In this document: positions 1 through 9,520 of the stretch, in pieces
How the letters are laid out: every line of letters starts with the position of its first letter
Position numbering within the stretch: the first letter of the stretch is position 1
Assembly: GCA_033344795.1 (NCBI GenBank)
Contig: JAWPMS010000001.1
Coordinates: 372,001 to 436,000 of the forward strand
Source: SHLQ01 sp033344795
GTDB lineage: Bacteria > Actinomycetota > Acidimicrobiia > Acidimicrobiales > SHLQ01
Length of the DNA stretch: 64,000 nucleotides
Direction: 5' to 3'
Made by a program: the position numbers and the translations under genes
Notes under the pieces: model-generated
Database searches by the model: none
What the model saw: the letters and a program-made list of their open reading frames with translations, nothing else
Told to the model about the DNA's origin: nothing

Positions 1-2
1 GA

Positions 3-452
3 GGGACCTCGGGCGGAGCTCCTCCCGAGCTCTTCACGATTCGCCGGCCCGGTACAGAACTCCCGAATGTGACCTCGGCGTCCACGGGCGTGAGCGTCCA
101 ATACGAGAACACCACGGCGTCATACACCTGGAACGGTTCGGGCTGGGCCCGCTCGCAAGATGGCCGGCAGACCGTTGATACCGCAGGTGTCCGTACGGCT
201 CCCGAGACCGTCATTGTGCAGTTCACTCCCTATGGCGTGAGCCCAGCCGATCGCAACTCGCCTGAGGCGAACACGGTCGGCAGTGGCAAAGCCTGGATCT
301 TCACCGAGGGCGTCCTCATTCGAGGGAGCTGGTCGAAGCCCAATGCGGGCGACGTCACCCTGTATCGCGACTCCGAAGGCAACGAGATCCAGCTGCTTCC
401 GGGACGGGTGTGGGTCGAGCTTCCAAAGCCCGGCGACGCAACCGTGCGCTAA
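3..452 (+). CDS. DUF3048 domain protein, C-terminal fragment
   Basis: The frame is open from the first bases of the window to a TAA at 450-452, so the start lies upstream. A GTG at 69 would cut into the domain and is unlikely to be the start. The roughly 149 visible residues match the C-terminal half of DUF3048 (YerB-like) secreted proteins: an aromatic NGSGWARSQDG segment, the conserved TVGSGKAWIF segment and the closing PGRVWVELP. The family is extracytoplasmic, usually a lipoprotein, and has no established biochemical role. An RNB ribonuclease gene follows 24 bp downstream on the same strand. The family call is good; nothing can be said about the missing N-terminus. Confidence 0.8.
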   Translation, partial: GTSGGAPPELFTIRRPGTELPNVTSASTGVSVQYENTTASYTWNGSGWARSQDGRQTVDTAGVRTAPETVIVQFTPYGVSPADRNSPEANTVGSGKAWIFTEGVLIRGSWSKPNAGDVTLYRDSEGNEIQLLPGRVWVELPKPGDATVR

Positions 453-476
453 CCGCACCGCCGGTACCCTGACCCC

Positions 477-1919
477 ATGGCTCGCCTCCCCTTTCGATGT
501 GCTGACGACGTGATCTGTGCCGGGCTCGATGCTCTTCGTGTCGAACTCGAGATACCCGAGTCCTTCTCCGATGAGGTGCTCGCCGAGGCCAAGGCCAGTG
601 CTGAGGCGGGTCCAACGATCCCACCCGGCTCGTCCGGAACATCGATCGTCGATCGGACCGACCTGCCACTCGTCACCATCGATCCGCCGGGGTCGATGGA
701 CCTCGATCAGGCTGTCCATACCTCACAGACGACGACCGGATGGCGCGTGAACTACGCGATCGCAGACGTCGCGGCCTGGGTGATGCCCGGTGGGGCCGTC
801 GACCGCGAGAGCCAAGCTCGCGGGTTCACGATGTACAGCCCAGACGGCCGCTCACCTCTCCATCCAACAGCGATCAGCGAGGACGCATCAAGCCTCCTTC
901 CCGACCTCGACCGTCAAGCGCTGCTGTGGACGATCGATCTGGATGACGCTGGCGAAATCGTCGAGGCTCACCTCGAGCGCGCAGTCGTCCGGTCACGTGC
1001 GCAGTTGACCTATCGAGATGCAGCCAAACTGATCGACGAGGGCGACGATGCCTCATTGCGCGCTCTCAAAGAAGTTGGTCTCCGCCGTGAAGCACTCGAG
1101 ATCGAACGAGGGGCCGTTTCACTCAGGCTCGCGTCGCAAGAGGTCGTCTCCACCAACACGGGTTTCGCCCTCGAATACGATGAGTCCCTTCCAATCGAGG
1201 GGTGGAACGCCCAGATCAGCCTTCTCACAGGGATCGCCGCGGCAACCATCATGCTGGATGGCCGAGTTGGCCTGCTACGAACGCTCCCTCGACCTGACGA
1301 GCGCACCATTCGAGAGCTGCGACGCACCGCACGGGCACTGGGAATCGACTGGCCGAAGTCACGAACGTACCCCGAGGTCGTACGTAGCCTGGACCCGAAC
1401 AACCCAGTCGAGGCCGCGATGATCGCTCAGTCGGCGCGAGGGCTTCGCGGTGCCGGGTATGAAGCGTTCGATGGCGACCTGCCCGAGCACACCGAACACT
1501 CGGCGATCTCGGCAGACTACGCACACGTCACGGCGCCGCTCCGGCGACTGGGTGACCGATACGCAAACGAGTGCGTCTTGGCCAACATCGCTGGCAAACG
1601 TCCGCCTGAGTGGGTTCTGGAGGCGTTGCCAGAGCTGCCCCGACTTCTCGGGCGCGCACGAAATCGGGAGGGGTCACTCGACCGGGCGATCTTCGATCTC
1701 GTCGAGGCTGCGTTGCTTACCGATCGAGTTGGACAGACGTTCTCTGGACTCGTCACCGCTGTTGATGAATCAAAGAACCGAGTGCGCGTGCAACTCACCG
1801 ATCCGGCTGTCGTGGCATATGCGGACGGGCAGGCAGAACTTGGCGACGAGGTTCTCGTTCGCTTAGAGGACGCTCAGGTCAAGACCAGATCGGTCGACTT
1901 CGTTCTCGCCAACGGCTGA
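477..1919 (+). CDS. RNB-domain exoribonuclease (RNase II/R superfamily, short form)
   Basis: 480 aa. The protein is a 3'-5' hydrolytic exoribonuclease of the RNB superfamily, expected to act on RNA in the cytoplasm. The metal/catalytic signature DPPGSMDLDQA lies at residues 69-79. D69, D75 and D77 correspond to three of the four RNase II aspartates, and the fourth is Gln78, a change I recall as common in the short actinobacterial forms. There are no N-terminal cold-shock domains, and the C-terminus carries only a weak OB/S1-like strand segment. At 480 aa it is shorter than RNase II (about 640 aa) or RNase R (about 800 aa). It converges with the methionine aminopeptidase gene, leaving 4 bp between stops. 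The family is certain; the exact substrate is not. Confidence 0.88.
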   Translation: MARLPFRCADDVICAGLDALRVELEIPESFSDEVLAEAKASAEAGPTIPPGSSGTSIVDRTDLPLVTIDPPGSMDLDQAVHTSQTTTGWRVNYAIADVAAWVMPGGAVDRESQARGFTMYSPDGRSPLHPTAISEDASSLLPDLDRQALLWTIDLDDAGEIVEAHLERAVVRSRAQLTYRDAAKLIDEGDDASLRALKEVGLRREALEIERGAVSLRLASQEVVSTNTGFALEYDESLPIEGWNAQISLLTGIAAATIMLDGRVGLLRTLPRPDERTIRELRRTARALGIDWPKSRTYPEVVRSLDPNNPVEAAMIAQSARGLRGAGYEAFDGDLPEHTEHSAISADYAHVTAPLRRLGDRYANECVLANIAGKRPPEWVLEALPELPRLLGRARNREGSLDRAIFDLVEAALLTDRVGQTFSGLVTAVDESKNRVRVQLTDPAVVAYADGQAELGDEVLVRLEDAQVKTRSVDFVLANG

Positions 1920-1923
1920 CGCG

Positions 1924-2874
1924 CTAGCTGATCGTTGCAGACTTCGGTGCGTAGAGTTCGGCGGCCGTGTCTCCGTTGCTGGCCACCGTCAGGAGTTCAT
2001 GCCCCGAGTCGGTTACGACGAGCGTGTGCTCGAACTGAGCTGAGCGACGGCCGTCCATCGTGAGCGCGGTCCAGTCATCGTCCCAGAGGTAGAGCGACGG
2101 ATCGCCCAGCGTGAGCATCGGCTCGACGGTGAACGTCATCCCGGTTGTCAGTTCCGTCCGGGCCCGGGCGTCGTAGTAATGCGGAATCTGCAGATCGGAA
2201 TGAAACTCCGTACCCACCCCATGGCCGATGAACTCACGAACGACCCCGAGGTTGTGCGCTCGAGCATGACGTTCGATCGCACGGCCAATGTCGTGCACCT
2301 TCGAGCCGTTGCGAACGGTCTTGATCCCTTCCATCATCGAGACGTATGTCTCGGCGACCAACATTCGCGAGTGCTCATCGACGTCGCCGACAAGGAACGT
2401 GCATGAGTTGTCTCCGTGGACACCGTCGATGTAGACGGTGACGTCGATGTTGATGATGTCGCCATCCAGAAGCTGACGGGTATCAGGGATGCCATGACAG
2501 ATGACCTCGTTGACCGAGGTACAGACGGACTTGCGGAAACCGCGATAATTCAGGGGCGAGGGATATGCACCGCGGCGAATCGTCTCGTTGTGCACGATCT
2601 CATCGATCTTGTCCGTCGTGATTCCTGGCTCGACGAACTTCCCGGCGTGAATCAGTACTTCCGCAGCCAGCGCTCCGGCGCGACGCATCGCGTCGAGTTC
2701 AGCAGGCGTGCGGACCAACGAGGACACCGATGGTCCTGGCTCTCCAGTCTCTGCGTATGGTGGCTTGACGATGTTGGCGGGAACGGACCGACTGAGTCCG
2801 ATGATTCCGGGCCGAATGGGTGGATCGGAAGCCGGCGCAACTGTTGCGTTCCTCTTTCGCTTCCGTTTCGCCAC
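1924..2874 (-). CDS. map: Type I methionine aminopeptidase
   Basis: 316 aa. The enzyme removes the initiator methionine from nascent proteins in the cytoplasm. The dinuclear-metal ligands of the pita-bread fold are visible in order: Asp in INIDVTVYIDG, Asp in GVHGDNSCTF, His in EFIGHGVG, Glu in TVEPML and Glu in AQFEHT. A roughly 45-residue N-terminal extension, basic and rich in Arg/Lys/Pro, precedes the catalytic domain. It recalls the SH3-binding-like extension of mycobacterial MapB-type enzymes. The GTG start at 2874 is chosen because a strong GGAGGA ribosome-binding site lies just upstream. No essential residue appears to be missing. Confidence 0.95.
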   Translation of the reverse strand: MAKRKRKRNATVAPASDPPIRPGIIGLSRSVPANIVKPPYAETGEPGPSVSSLVRTPAELDAMRRAGALAAEVLIHAGKFVEPGITTDKIDEIVHNETIRRGAYPSPLNYRGFRKSVCTSVNEVICHGIPDTRQLLDGDIINIDVTVYIDGVHGDNSCTFLVGDVDEHSRMLVAETYVSMMEGIKTVRNGSKVHDIGRAIERHARAHNLGVVREFIGHGVGTEFHSDLQIPHYYDARARTELTTGMTFTVEPMLTLGDPSLYLWDDDWTALTMDGRRSAQFEHTLVVTDSGHELLTVASNGDTAAELYAPKSATIS

Positions 2875-2951
2875 AATTCCTCCAATAGCTGCCGTCTCTC
2901 AGAGTGTAGAAGCAGTTCGGCAATCTCGAAGCAGTTGAGCGCGATCGTGCG

Positions 2952-3635
2952 TCAGGCCAGTCCGGACAATCTGGAGGCACGTTCGACCAACGTGTCTCTG
3001 TCGAGAATCGTCATCACGGACCCCTTGGCCTCGACGATTCCCTGTTCGCGAAGCAGGCTCAGCTCCTTCACCACGGCCTGTCGAGAGACCCCGGCCCAAT
3101 CCGCGATCTCCTGCTGAGTGATCGGAGACTTGACTCGCACGATCCCTGCACGCATCCGTCCGAATCGCTTGTCGAGATCGAGGATTCGTCGAGCGACCCG
3201 CCCCGCGACGTCGTCAAGTGCCAGCTCGAGTTGATGAAACGACGCATCGCGGACTTTCCTGACCATCTCGTCGAGGAGCGATCGGGTGAAGTGTGCGTCG
3301 CTGTCGACCAGTTCGCGGAAGTCGCGGACCGAGAGAACGAGCACCTCGGTCGGTGTCGTCAGGGAAAACGCGCTGGCCGAGCGATGCGAATCGTCGATGA
3401 TGGCCATCTCGCCCACCACATCACCGACCCCTCTGATCTCGAGAAGCACCTCTCGACCGTCGTGCGATCCGACCGTAATCTTGATGTGTCCCCGCTGTAT
3501 GAAAAGAACCTCCGAGGCCGAGTCTCCCTCCAAAAAGAGCGTCGCGCCGCGGCGGTAGGTTCGCTTCACCGAGCGCGATTCGATGAGCTCGCGCTCTCGC
3601 GGAGACAGCCGTTCAAGAAAGCCCGAGGATGACAT
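2952..3635 (-). CDS. Crp/Fnr-family transcriptional regulator
   Basis: 227 aa. An N-terminal cyclic-nucleotide-binding-type beta-barrel (about residues 15-125, with a GRE-VLLEIRGVGDVVGEMAIID core) is followed by the dimerisation helix and a Crp-type winged helix (about 160-220, TQQEIADWAGVSRQAVVKEL). The GEMA-containing phosphate-binding-cassette region makes cyclic-nucleotide sensing plausible, but the ligand is not proven. There is no N-terminal or central Cys cluster, so it is not an Fe-S Fnr. It is transcribed divergently from the lipoprotein gene starting at 3697, with 61 bp between starts, so autoregulation or regulation of that neighbour is possible. Confidence 0.9.
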   Translation of the reverse strand: MSSSGFLERLSPRERELIESRSVKRTYRRGATLFLEGDSASEVLFIQRGHIKITVGSHDGREVLLEIRGVGDVVGEMAIIDDSHRSASAFSLTTPTEVLVLSVRDFRELVDSDAHFTRSLLDEMVRKVRDASFHQLELALDDVAGRVARRILDLDKRFGRMRAGIVRVKSPITQQEIADWAGVSRQAVVKELSLLREQGIVEAKGSVMTILDRDTLVERASRLSGLA

Positions 3636-3696
3636 CGGTCTTGACGGTACCGAGTCGTCGCGACCCGTACCAAGACGACTGCAGTATCGTCGTGGG

Positions 3697-4425
3697 GTGC
3701 CACTTCACGGTGCGCGTCGACGCGCACGACTCCTTCGCCTCGTTGCGGTCACGATGATCCTTGGTTTTATTTTGGGTGCATGCGCCGAAGACGAACGGCG
3801 CGAGCTCCGACTGACCCCCACGTCCACGGTCGAAACAGGTGTCCGAGTGCTCTCGGACAACTGTCCAGGGCCGGACCGCGTCACCCTCTCGGTCCGCGAA
3901 GACATCTTGTGGTCGATCGAGCGCATCGCGGCAGCAGACCCATCCACCGAGGTATCTGACGCGGCCATTCCTGGAGCGGCAGACGCTGCCGAGACCCCAG
4001 GTTTGGTCGAGTTTCTCGTCGGCAGAACACCCGAGAACTGGCGAACCGAGACGGTGTTGGCCGATCCGCTCTCCCCAGGCATTCGGTACACGATTCGCAC
4101 CGAGCCCGATGGGCAGTCGATCGACTTCAGCACTCCCGACCTGTCGCCAGGGTTGCTCTGGGACGGTACCGGCAATGCTCAGTTCAATCCAGATCTCATT
4201 CGGGTCGAATGCTCAGAACCCGCAGACGTCGAGGGTTTTGCGAGAAACGTCCTCGTACTCGTCGCTCTCTGGGTGACCGCGGCCGCGGCGGTGATGGTAG
4301 CCCTGATCCTGTTGCTGTTTGTGATTACGCGACGGTTCAGTCGCGTCCGGAGTTTGCAGCGTCGCGCAGAACGAGAATCCGGCGATCAGCCGCCTCAGCG
4401 TCCGAGGGCGCGAGCCAAGAGCTGA
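3697..4425 (+). CDS. Lipoprotein with C-terminal membrane helix, unknown function
   Basis: 242 aa from a GTG start. An earlier in-frame ATG at 3583 would lie inside the divergent Crp gene and put a 38-residue polar leader before the signal peptide, so GTG 3697 is preferred. A basic n-region and hydrophobic core end in the lipobox LGAC (Cys29). The middle is a soluble extracytoplasmic domain with no fold I recognise. A second hydrophobic helix (about residues 184-209) near the C-terminus is followed by a basic, Arg-rich cytoplasmic tail. This gives a lipid-anchored plus membrane-spanning topology. The gene overlaps the convergent unknown gene by 31 bp at the 3' end. Confidence 0.7.
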   Translation: MPLHGARRRARLLRLVAVTMILGFILGACAEDERRELRLTPTSTVETGVRVLSDNCPGPDRVTLSVREDILWSIERIAAADPSTEVSDAAIPGAADAAETPGLVEFLVGRTPENWRTETVLADPLSPGIRYTIRTEPDGQSIDFSTPDLSPGLLWDGTGNAQFNPDLIRVECSEPADVEGFARNVLVLVALWVTAAAAVMVALILLLFVITRRFSRVRSLQRRAERESGDQPPQRPRARAKS

Positions 4426-5258
4426 TCACGCCGCGAGACGCGACGAATCCGACGGAGCCGCTGCTGATGGGCCGCCGACGTCGAGTTCGATCGCTCCTGG
4501 TTGTAGAACGCATCGAGCACGGTCCGGACCGATGTGCCTCGCCGTGTCAGCGATATGGCCGTCCGATGAGAGTCCAAGACCTGGGCAAAGATCGGGCCTC
4601 CGGCGCGAAGGTACATCACACGCACGGATCCGCTTCCGATCGCCGAAAGCTGATTGCGTTCAGCGTCGGACAGGAAGTCAATCGTGTTCGCCAGTACTGC
4701 GTAGCGACAACAAAGCTCGTACTCGAGCTCGGCTGAACCAGCGGCGTCGAGGTCGACGAGAACCACGGCAGCGTCGTCGTCGATTCGACTCCAACATGAC
4801 AACAACCCACACAACTCGTTTGGAGCCCATCCGTCGGCAGCGAGCACGTCGTACGAACGATCGAGGACCTTGTCGGCTGCCTCCACTCGGGTGTACGGAG
4901 CGCCGCTGTAGAGCGCCGCAGCGGCCGAAGTCGCACCTCGGACCAATTGTCCACCAGATGCGAACGACACGCGGAGATCGCACGTAGACGAGGTCAAAAG
5001 CTCTGCGGCAAGCTCGGCGACGCCGACCTCGTTGTCCAGCGAAGAAAACTCCTCGGAGCGCGCGAGCCAGTCAGTATCGCCGGTGGAGCCACCCGCGAAA
5101 GTCGAATCGACACCTGCGAGCTGTTCGAATGCCAAGAGATGTGCGAGCACATCGAGGCGATTTGATTGGATGAGATGTGTCGTTCCGCTGGACTTCGTCG
5201 AAGGATCGTCGACCCGCCAAGGTCTTACCGGAGACGATGTGATCCGAGATTGGGACAC
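4395..5258 (-). CDS. Conserved-looking hypothetical protein
   Basis: 287 aa from GTG 5258, with AGGAAAGGA upstream as ribosome-binding site. I do not recognise the family. The protein is soluble: there is no signal peptide or membrane helix, and an alternating hydrophobic/acidic pattern (for example AVVLVDLDAAG, VRVMYLRAGG) suggests an alpha/beta fold. A basic Arg-rich C-terminus (HQQRLRRIRRVSRR) could bind nucleic acid or act as a localisation tail; this is inference. Codon use resembles the neighbours. Its last 31 bp overlap the 3' end of the convergent lipoprotein gene. Confidence 0.65.
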   Translation of the reverse strand: MSQSRITSSPVRPWRVDDPSTKSSGTTHLIQSNRLDVLAHLLAFEQLAGVDSTFAGGSTGDTDWLARSEEFSSLDNEVGVAELAAELLTSSTCDLRVSFASGGQLVRGATSAAAALYSGAPYTRVEAADKVLDRSYDVLAADGWAPNELCGLLSCWSRIDDDAAVVLVDLDAAGSAELEYELCCRYAVLANTIDFLSDAERNQLSAIGSGSVRVMYLRAGGPIFAQVLDSHRTAISLTRRGTSVRTVLDAFYNQERSNSTSAAHQQRLRRIRRVSRRDQLLARALGR

Positions 5259-5377
5259 GGCATCGTTCCTTTCCTAGAGGCACGACGATCCTAATCGAAA
5301 TCGTCGGAGAGGAACGCCTATCGTGTCAACAGTCTCACCGTGCGGGATATTTCTCGGATCTCAGCGCGATTTACCTA
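5259..5377. other. Intergenic region upstream of the unknown gene
   Basis: This gap lies downstream of the DUF1501 gene and upstream of the unknown gene read on the minus strand. It contains the AGGAAAGGA ribosome-binding site for the latter. I see no convincing hairpin terminator, RNA gene or extra reading frame. Confidence 0.4.
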
Positions 5378-6730
5378 TCAGAATCGTGGTGTGTGATTGA
5401 GAAGGTAGTCGTCAGCGTTGCGTTCTCGCCGATCTCGGATTCGTTGCGCACGAGAGCTCAGATCGCCGGTGACCCCGGTGGCTGGACCGAACATGTCCAG
5501 CGTTTGGTAGCTGCGCCCGAGCACCTCAGAGCTTGAACCGCTCAGGACATCATCGATCACACTTGCATACACCTGGCGGAAGTCGGTGCTGACACGGAGA
5601 TCACCTCGATCGTCGAGCGAACGCAGTGGCGGAGGATCGCCGTAGAGGCCGCCCTTTACGCGTCGACCCAGGAAGAAGACATGATTGGCCGTGCCATGAT
5701 CGGTGCCGCTCGATCCGTTCGGCTCGACACGCCGGCCGAACTCGCTGTACACCATCACCACAACCCGTGCGGCCAGCGCTGGCGACAGGGTGACGAAGAA
5801 ACGGTCGAGAGCGACATCGAGCTCTCCGAGGAGATCGGCGTGATCGCCCACACCCGAGTTGGCGCCAATTTGGTTGTCATGGGTGTCGTAGCCGTTCTGC
5901 CAGACATTCAGAACTCGCGTTCCCAAGTTGAGGTTGATCAACCGGGCGGCGAGAACCATGTCGGGCAACAGGCGACCTTCGGGCAGATCGGCGCGATAGG
6001 CAGCGGACACCGCTTGAGCAGCATCGATCGACAGCGCATTTACCTGACCCACACGGTTGATCCATGGAGCGCGACTGGACTCTGCCCCCATCTGACGGAT
6101 GGCCCGGTACATGCGCTGATCGCGCTGTTCCGATCGGTCAGCGCCATACAAGCCACCACCGCGACGAGGAAGATCGGTGACGTCTGTTTGCGTGCCGCGC
6201 AGATGTAGAGGCACACCCTGTCCGCCAATCGCGACACCGGTGAACTGATTTGTCGGCGAGGCGTCCAGCCAACGGCCGAGCCAACCCGTACCCGCAATTC
6301 GTCCGTCGGGAAGACCGGTCTGCCAACGAGCGAGGTTCGAGAAGTGGCTTCGATCGAGCAGTGGGTCACCCACACCGCGCACGACCGCCACGTCTCCACG
6401 CCGGTATCGCGTCGCCAGTCGGCTCAGGTTTGGATGGAAGTACTGCCCATCGCCAGCGCTATGGGCTCCGCTGACGTTGATTGCCATCGAACCTCGAAGG
6501 TCACGATAGATCCCGTTTCCGAAGGGTCCGAACGTGTTGAGGCCATCGTTGCCACCAGCCAGCGTCACGGTGACAAGAATCGTGTCATCCCCGGTGGGCG
6601 CTGCGCCCACGGCTTCAGCAAAGACCGTTGGACCCGCCACCGCGGCTCCACCGGCCACGAGGGCGCCTTGGATGAACCGCCGGCGCTCCATCAACGACAT
6701 CGGGCGTTCTGGGTCGATTTCTTCGATCAT
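5378..6730 (-). CDS. DUF1501 (sulfatase-like fold) protein, Tat-type signal
   Basis: 450 aa. The start is ATG 6730 because it forms an ATGA overlap with the stop of the upstream DUF1800 gene; a GTG two codons earlier is possible. The N-terminus MERRRFIQGALVAGG resembles a twin-arginine signal followed by an Ala-rich h-region, so export is likely. The body has DUF1501 hallmarks: LAGGNDGLNT, HFSNLARWQTG, YDTHDNQ, MVYSEFGRR and GTDHGTANHVFFLG, with metal-type Asp/His motifs of the alkaline-phosphatase/sulfatase superfamily. Function is unproven in this family. The tight pairing with DUF1800 is the standard arrangement and implies joint action. Confidence 0.9.
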   Translation of the reverse strand: MIEEIDPERPMSLMERRRFIQGALVAGGAAVAGPTVFAEAVGAAPTGDDTILVTVTLAGGNDGLNTFGPFGNGIYRDLRGSMAINVSGAHSAGDGQYFHPNLSRLATRYRRGDVAVVRGVGDPLLDRSHFSNLARWQTGLPDGRIAGTGWLGRWLDASPTNQFTGVAIGGQGVPLHLRGTQTDVTDLPRRGGGLYGADRSEQRDQRMYRAIRQMGAESSRAPWINRVGQVNALSIDAAQAVSAAYRADLPEGRLLPDMVLAARLINLNLGTRVLNVWQNGYDTHDNQIGANSGVGDHADLLGELDVALDRFFVTLSPALAARVVVMVYSEFGRRVEPNGSSGTDHGTANHVFFLGRRVKGGLYGDPPPLRSLDDRGDLRVSTDFRQVYASVIDDVLSGSSSEVLGRSYQTLDMFGPATGVTGDLSSRAQRIRDRRERNADDYLLNHTPRF

Positions 6731-8040
6731 GCGCACTGCACCTCCGGCATGAACATGCCCACTGCAAAGGGTTCATAGGCCATTGCCCACGGTCGTTCTT
6801 CTCTCGTCGTCACGATCAGCTCTCGCATGAACTGTTTCGTGCGGTCCGACGCATCGAAGATTGAGAAGAACGTGGTGATGACGGTGACGACTTGGTCCGG
6901 CGTCAGACTGTCCAGATTCTGCAGAATGCCGCGTTCGTCAGCGCTCCATTTGAGGTTGTTGGTGAACCGCGACTTCGTCCAGGCGCTCGCCGTACTCAGC
7001 CAGAATCCGTTCTGGCCCCAGCCTGCGACCGTCGGTGGGTCGAACAGCGTCATGCCCATACCTTCCATTCGCCACCGGACGCTGTCGTCTGCACTGCGCA
7101 TGCCGCATCGGCGCATGATGTCGACCATGTACTCGACCGGGCTCTTCACCAACGCATATCGGCTGTCGACATCCCAGAACTCATCGTGCAGCAGCACCGC
7201 CCGAACAAGACTCTTGATGTTGAGCCCGCTCGAACGGAAACCAGCCGCAAGACCATCAACAACAGCCTGGGACGGGTTGGTGTGCACGAAGAATTGAAAG
7301 ACCTTGCGAGCAAGGTAGTCCGAAGTCGCTGTGGCCTTGACACCAAAACACAACTCGTCGAGCGTGTCGAGCGCATTCCAGTTCTTGCGTATGCCGAACA
7401 AGATCTTCGTACCGTGATCGTGCTGATCACCTTTGTACTGGTACCGCGGGTCGTATTGCCAGTTGTTCTCGCGGGTCCTGCCGATGGTGTTGTGACCAGT
7501 CCAGGCTCGGGACATTGCCACCACGTCGCCCTCGGTGAACCTGCCGTTGCCAACGGTGTGGAGCTCCATGAGCTCGCGGGCGAAGTTCTCCTGCGGCGCG
7601 TCCCGGACGTTCGATTCGTTGTCCAGATAGATCAACATTGCTGATCCAAGCGAGATTTTCTCGAGCAGTACCCGAAACGAACCTTCACCGAAGTTCCGAA
7701 GGACCAAGTGTTGATCCCACATCAGCTTCGCATCTTCGACCTTTTCGCGACCCGTGGCGAAGTGACCATGCAGGAAGAGGGTCAGCTTTTCCTCGATGGT
7801 CGGAGGAGCGGTGATCATGCGATCCACCCACCACTCGATCATCTTCTCCTGCGCTTGCCAGTCCTGATTGCCCGAGTCGAAGCGGCCCCATCCCGGCAGA
7901 CCTGGAGTCGACGACGTGTCGAGCAATCTGTCGACCGCGTTCACGCGTGTCATGCCGACGAACGAGTCGATCGTTTGTGTCGTACCACCCATCGCAGCGC
8001 GCCGCAGAAGATGTGCAGCTTCCGGTCTCGTCAACGCCAT
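6727..8040 (-). CDS. DUF1800 domain protein
   Basis: 437 aa. Family motifs include the N-terminal AAHLLRRAAMGG, the LFLHGHFATG segment, NESNVRDAPQENFARELMELHTVGNG (split here only by position) and the AWTGH motif. DUF1800 proteins are largely helical and have no settled biochemical function. They are encoded next to DUF1501 proteins in many marine and polymer-degrading bacteria. Here the stop overlaps the DUF1501 start as ATGA, so the two are translationally coupled and probably equimolar. No signal peptide is visible in this protein, while its partner has a Tat-like one, so co-export by hitchhiking is conceivable (inference). Confidence 0.9.
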   Translation of the reverse strand: MALTRPEAAHLLRRAAMGGTTQTIDSFVGMTRVNAVDRLLDTSSTPGLPGWGRFDSGNQDWQAQEKMIEWWVDRMITAPPTIEEKLTLFLHGHFATGREKVEDAKLMWDQHLVLRNFGEGSFRVLLEKISLGSAMLIYLDNESNVRDAPQENFARELMELHTVGNGRFTEGDVVAMSRAWTGHNTIGRTRENNWQYDPRYQYKGDQHDHGTKILFGIRKNWNALDTLDELCFGVKATATSDYLARKVFQFFVHTNPSQAVVDGLAAGFRSSGLNIKSLVRAVLLHDEFWDVDSRYALVKSPVEYMVDIMRRCGMRSADDSVRWRMEGMGMTLFDPPTVAGWGQNGFWLSTASAWTKSRFTNNLKWSADERGILQNLDSLTPDQVVTVITTFFSIFDASDRTKQFMRELIVTTREERPWAMAYEPFAVGMFMPEVQCA

Positions 8041-8140
8041 TATTTACCCTGTCCCGTGATCATCCGTGTCTGCTTCGGCACCAAGAGTGAAATCCTTGAG
8101 GCTCAGTATTGCAGACAAGTTACGGTTCTGGGTCGAATCG

Positions 8141-9520
8141 TTACATTTCGCGCGAAAGGTCGTCGGAGAGACGGAATCCGACGGTGCTTCCACCATCATC
8201 GCGGTTCTTGGCATAGGTCGAGCCACCATGGGCTGCGGCCACTTCGGCCACGATGGCCAAGCCGAGGCCAGACCCCGGCATCGTTCTCGTTCGATCCGAC
8301 CGGTAGAAGCGGTCGAAGATCCGATCGAACTCACCTTCGCCGATACCGGGTCCTCTGTCTCTGACCTCGATCGACGACGCGGATACCACGATTTCGATCG
8401 GGGTATCGGCTGGACTGAACTTCACCGCATTCCCGACCAGATTGCCTATCGCACGCTCGAGACCCTTCGGGTCTCCCGAGACAATCGTGTTTTCGGCCGC
8501 ATCGACAGACACCACCCTGCCGGTCCTCCGGATCGTTCGATCCGCGGCTTCGCGTACGAGGTGGGCAAGGTCGACATCGACGAATGCATCAGGAGACAGC
8601 GTCGCCGAATTTGTTGCGAGACTCACCAGCTCGGTCACGAGAGTGGTGAGCTCACGGACCTCGGCATCCATCTCGACGACGATGGACTCGCGTTCCTCTT
8701 CATCGAGAACATCACCCCGACGCCGCAACACATCCACGTTCGTTCGCAAGCTGGTGAGCGGCGTGCGCAATTCGTGGTTTGCATCTCGGACGAGCCGCTC
8801 CTGCTGGTCGCGCGATGCCCGCAGTGTCGAGAGCATCGTGTTGAAACTTCTCGCGAGTGCCCCCAACTCGTCCTTTCCCTCGACTCGCAGATCGGCGTCG
8901 AACCGACGAGTCTCCGCGACCTGCTCCGTCGCTGCTGCGAGCCGCGACACCGGGCGAAGTACTCGATCGGCCACGATCCACCCCAGGAAACCTGCGACCA
9001 CCGAACCCGTGACGCTGATGACGACCAACCAGCCGCGAAGCCCATCGAGAGTCGCTTCGACGTCAGCGACGGAGCGAGCGACCATAAGCGCACCGGATGG
9101 GTTCGAGGAGACAAGAACTCGATAGGGGACGCCATCGATCTCACGATCGAACGCAATTCTCTTCACCGTGTCGTCGGACGAGCTATTGGCGACGTCGATA
9201 TCGGCTTGCGTGACCGGGATCAGATTTCCCGAGATACGCGCGGTTCGGCGACCGTCAGGCAGCACGATCTGAATACTCGCATCAGCGCGCGTTAGTGCCG
9301 ACAGCGTCCCGAATCGAAACCCCTCGTTCTCGGGCGCCAGCGGAAGATTCGCTGCTGCGGCAAGGCCCTGTTCGGTCTCACGCGATCTCGTCACGAGAAA
9401 GTCGTTCACCTGCCGGTTGAGTTCTCTGTCGGCGCTCACGTACGCGAGAAAACTCGCTCCAAGCAACATCATGGCAACGACACCGCCGATGACCGCGGTG
9501 AGCCGCCAACGAAGACTCAT
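8141..9520 (-). CDS. Two-component sensor histidine kinase (MprB-like architecture)
   Basis: 459 aa. Order of parts: membrane helix (about 8-30), extracytoplasmic sensor (about 31-162), second membrane helix (163-185), HAMP (186-240), HisKA with the H-box HELRTPLTSLRTN (His249), then HATPase with N-box GNLVGNAVKFS, G1 DRGPGIG and G2 GSGLGLAIV. The ATG overlaps the stop of the upstream response regulator by one base (TGATG), so the two genes form one operon. The architecture resembles the MprAB/CssRS envelope-stress pairs of actinobacteria. The signal is unknown. The downstream DUF1800-DUF1501 genes lie 100 bp away on the same strand and could be targets. Confidence 0.93.
   Translation of the reverse strand: MSLRWRLTAVIGGVVAMMLLGASFLAYVSADRELNRQVNDFLVTRSRETEQGLAAAANLPLAPENEGFRFGTLSALTRADASIQIVLPDGRRTARISGNLIPVTQADIDVANSSSDDTVKRIAFDREIDGVPYRVLVSSNPSGALMVARSVADVEATLDGLRGWLVVISVTGSVVAGFLGWIVADRVLRPVSRLAAATEQVAETRRFDADLRVEGKDELGALARSFNTMLSTLRASRDQQERLVRDANHELRTPLTSLRTNVDVLRRRGDVLDEEERESIVVEMDAEVRELTTLVTELVSLATNSATLSPDAFVDVDLAHLVREAADRTIRRTGRVVSVDAAENTIVSGDPKGLERAIGNLVGNAVKFSPADTPIEIVVSASSIEVRDRGPGIGEGEFDRIFDRFYRSDRTRTMPGSGLGLAIVAEVAAAHGGSTYAKNRDDGGSTVGFRLSDDLSREM

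Noticed and set aside
8066..9295. 409-codon plus-strand frame
   Set aside because: Antisense to the histidine kinase with all its catalytic boxes; shadow.
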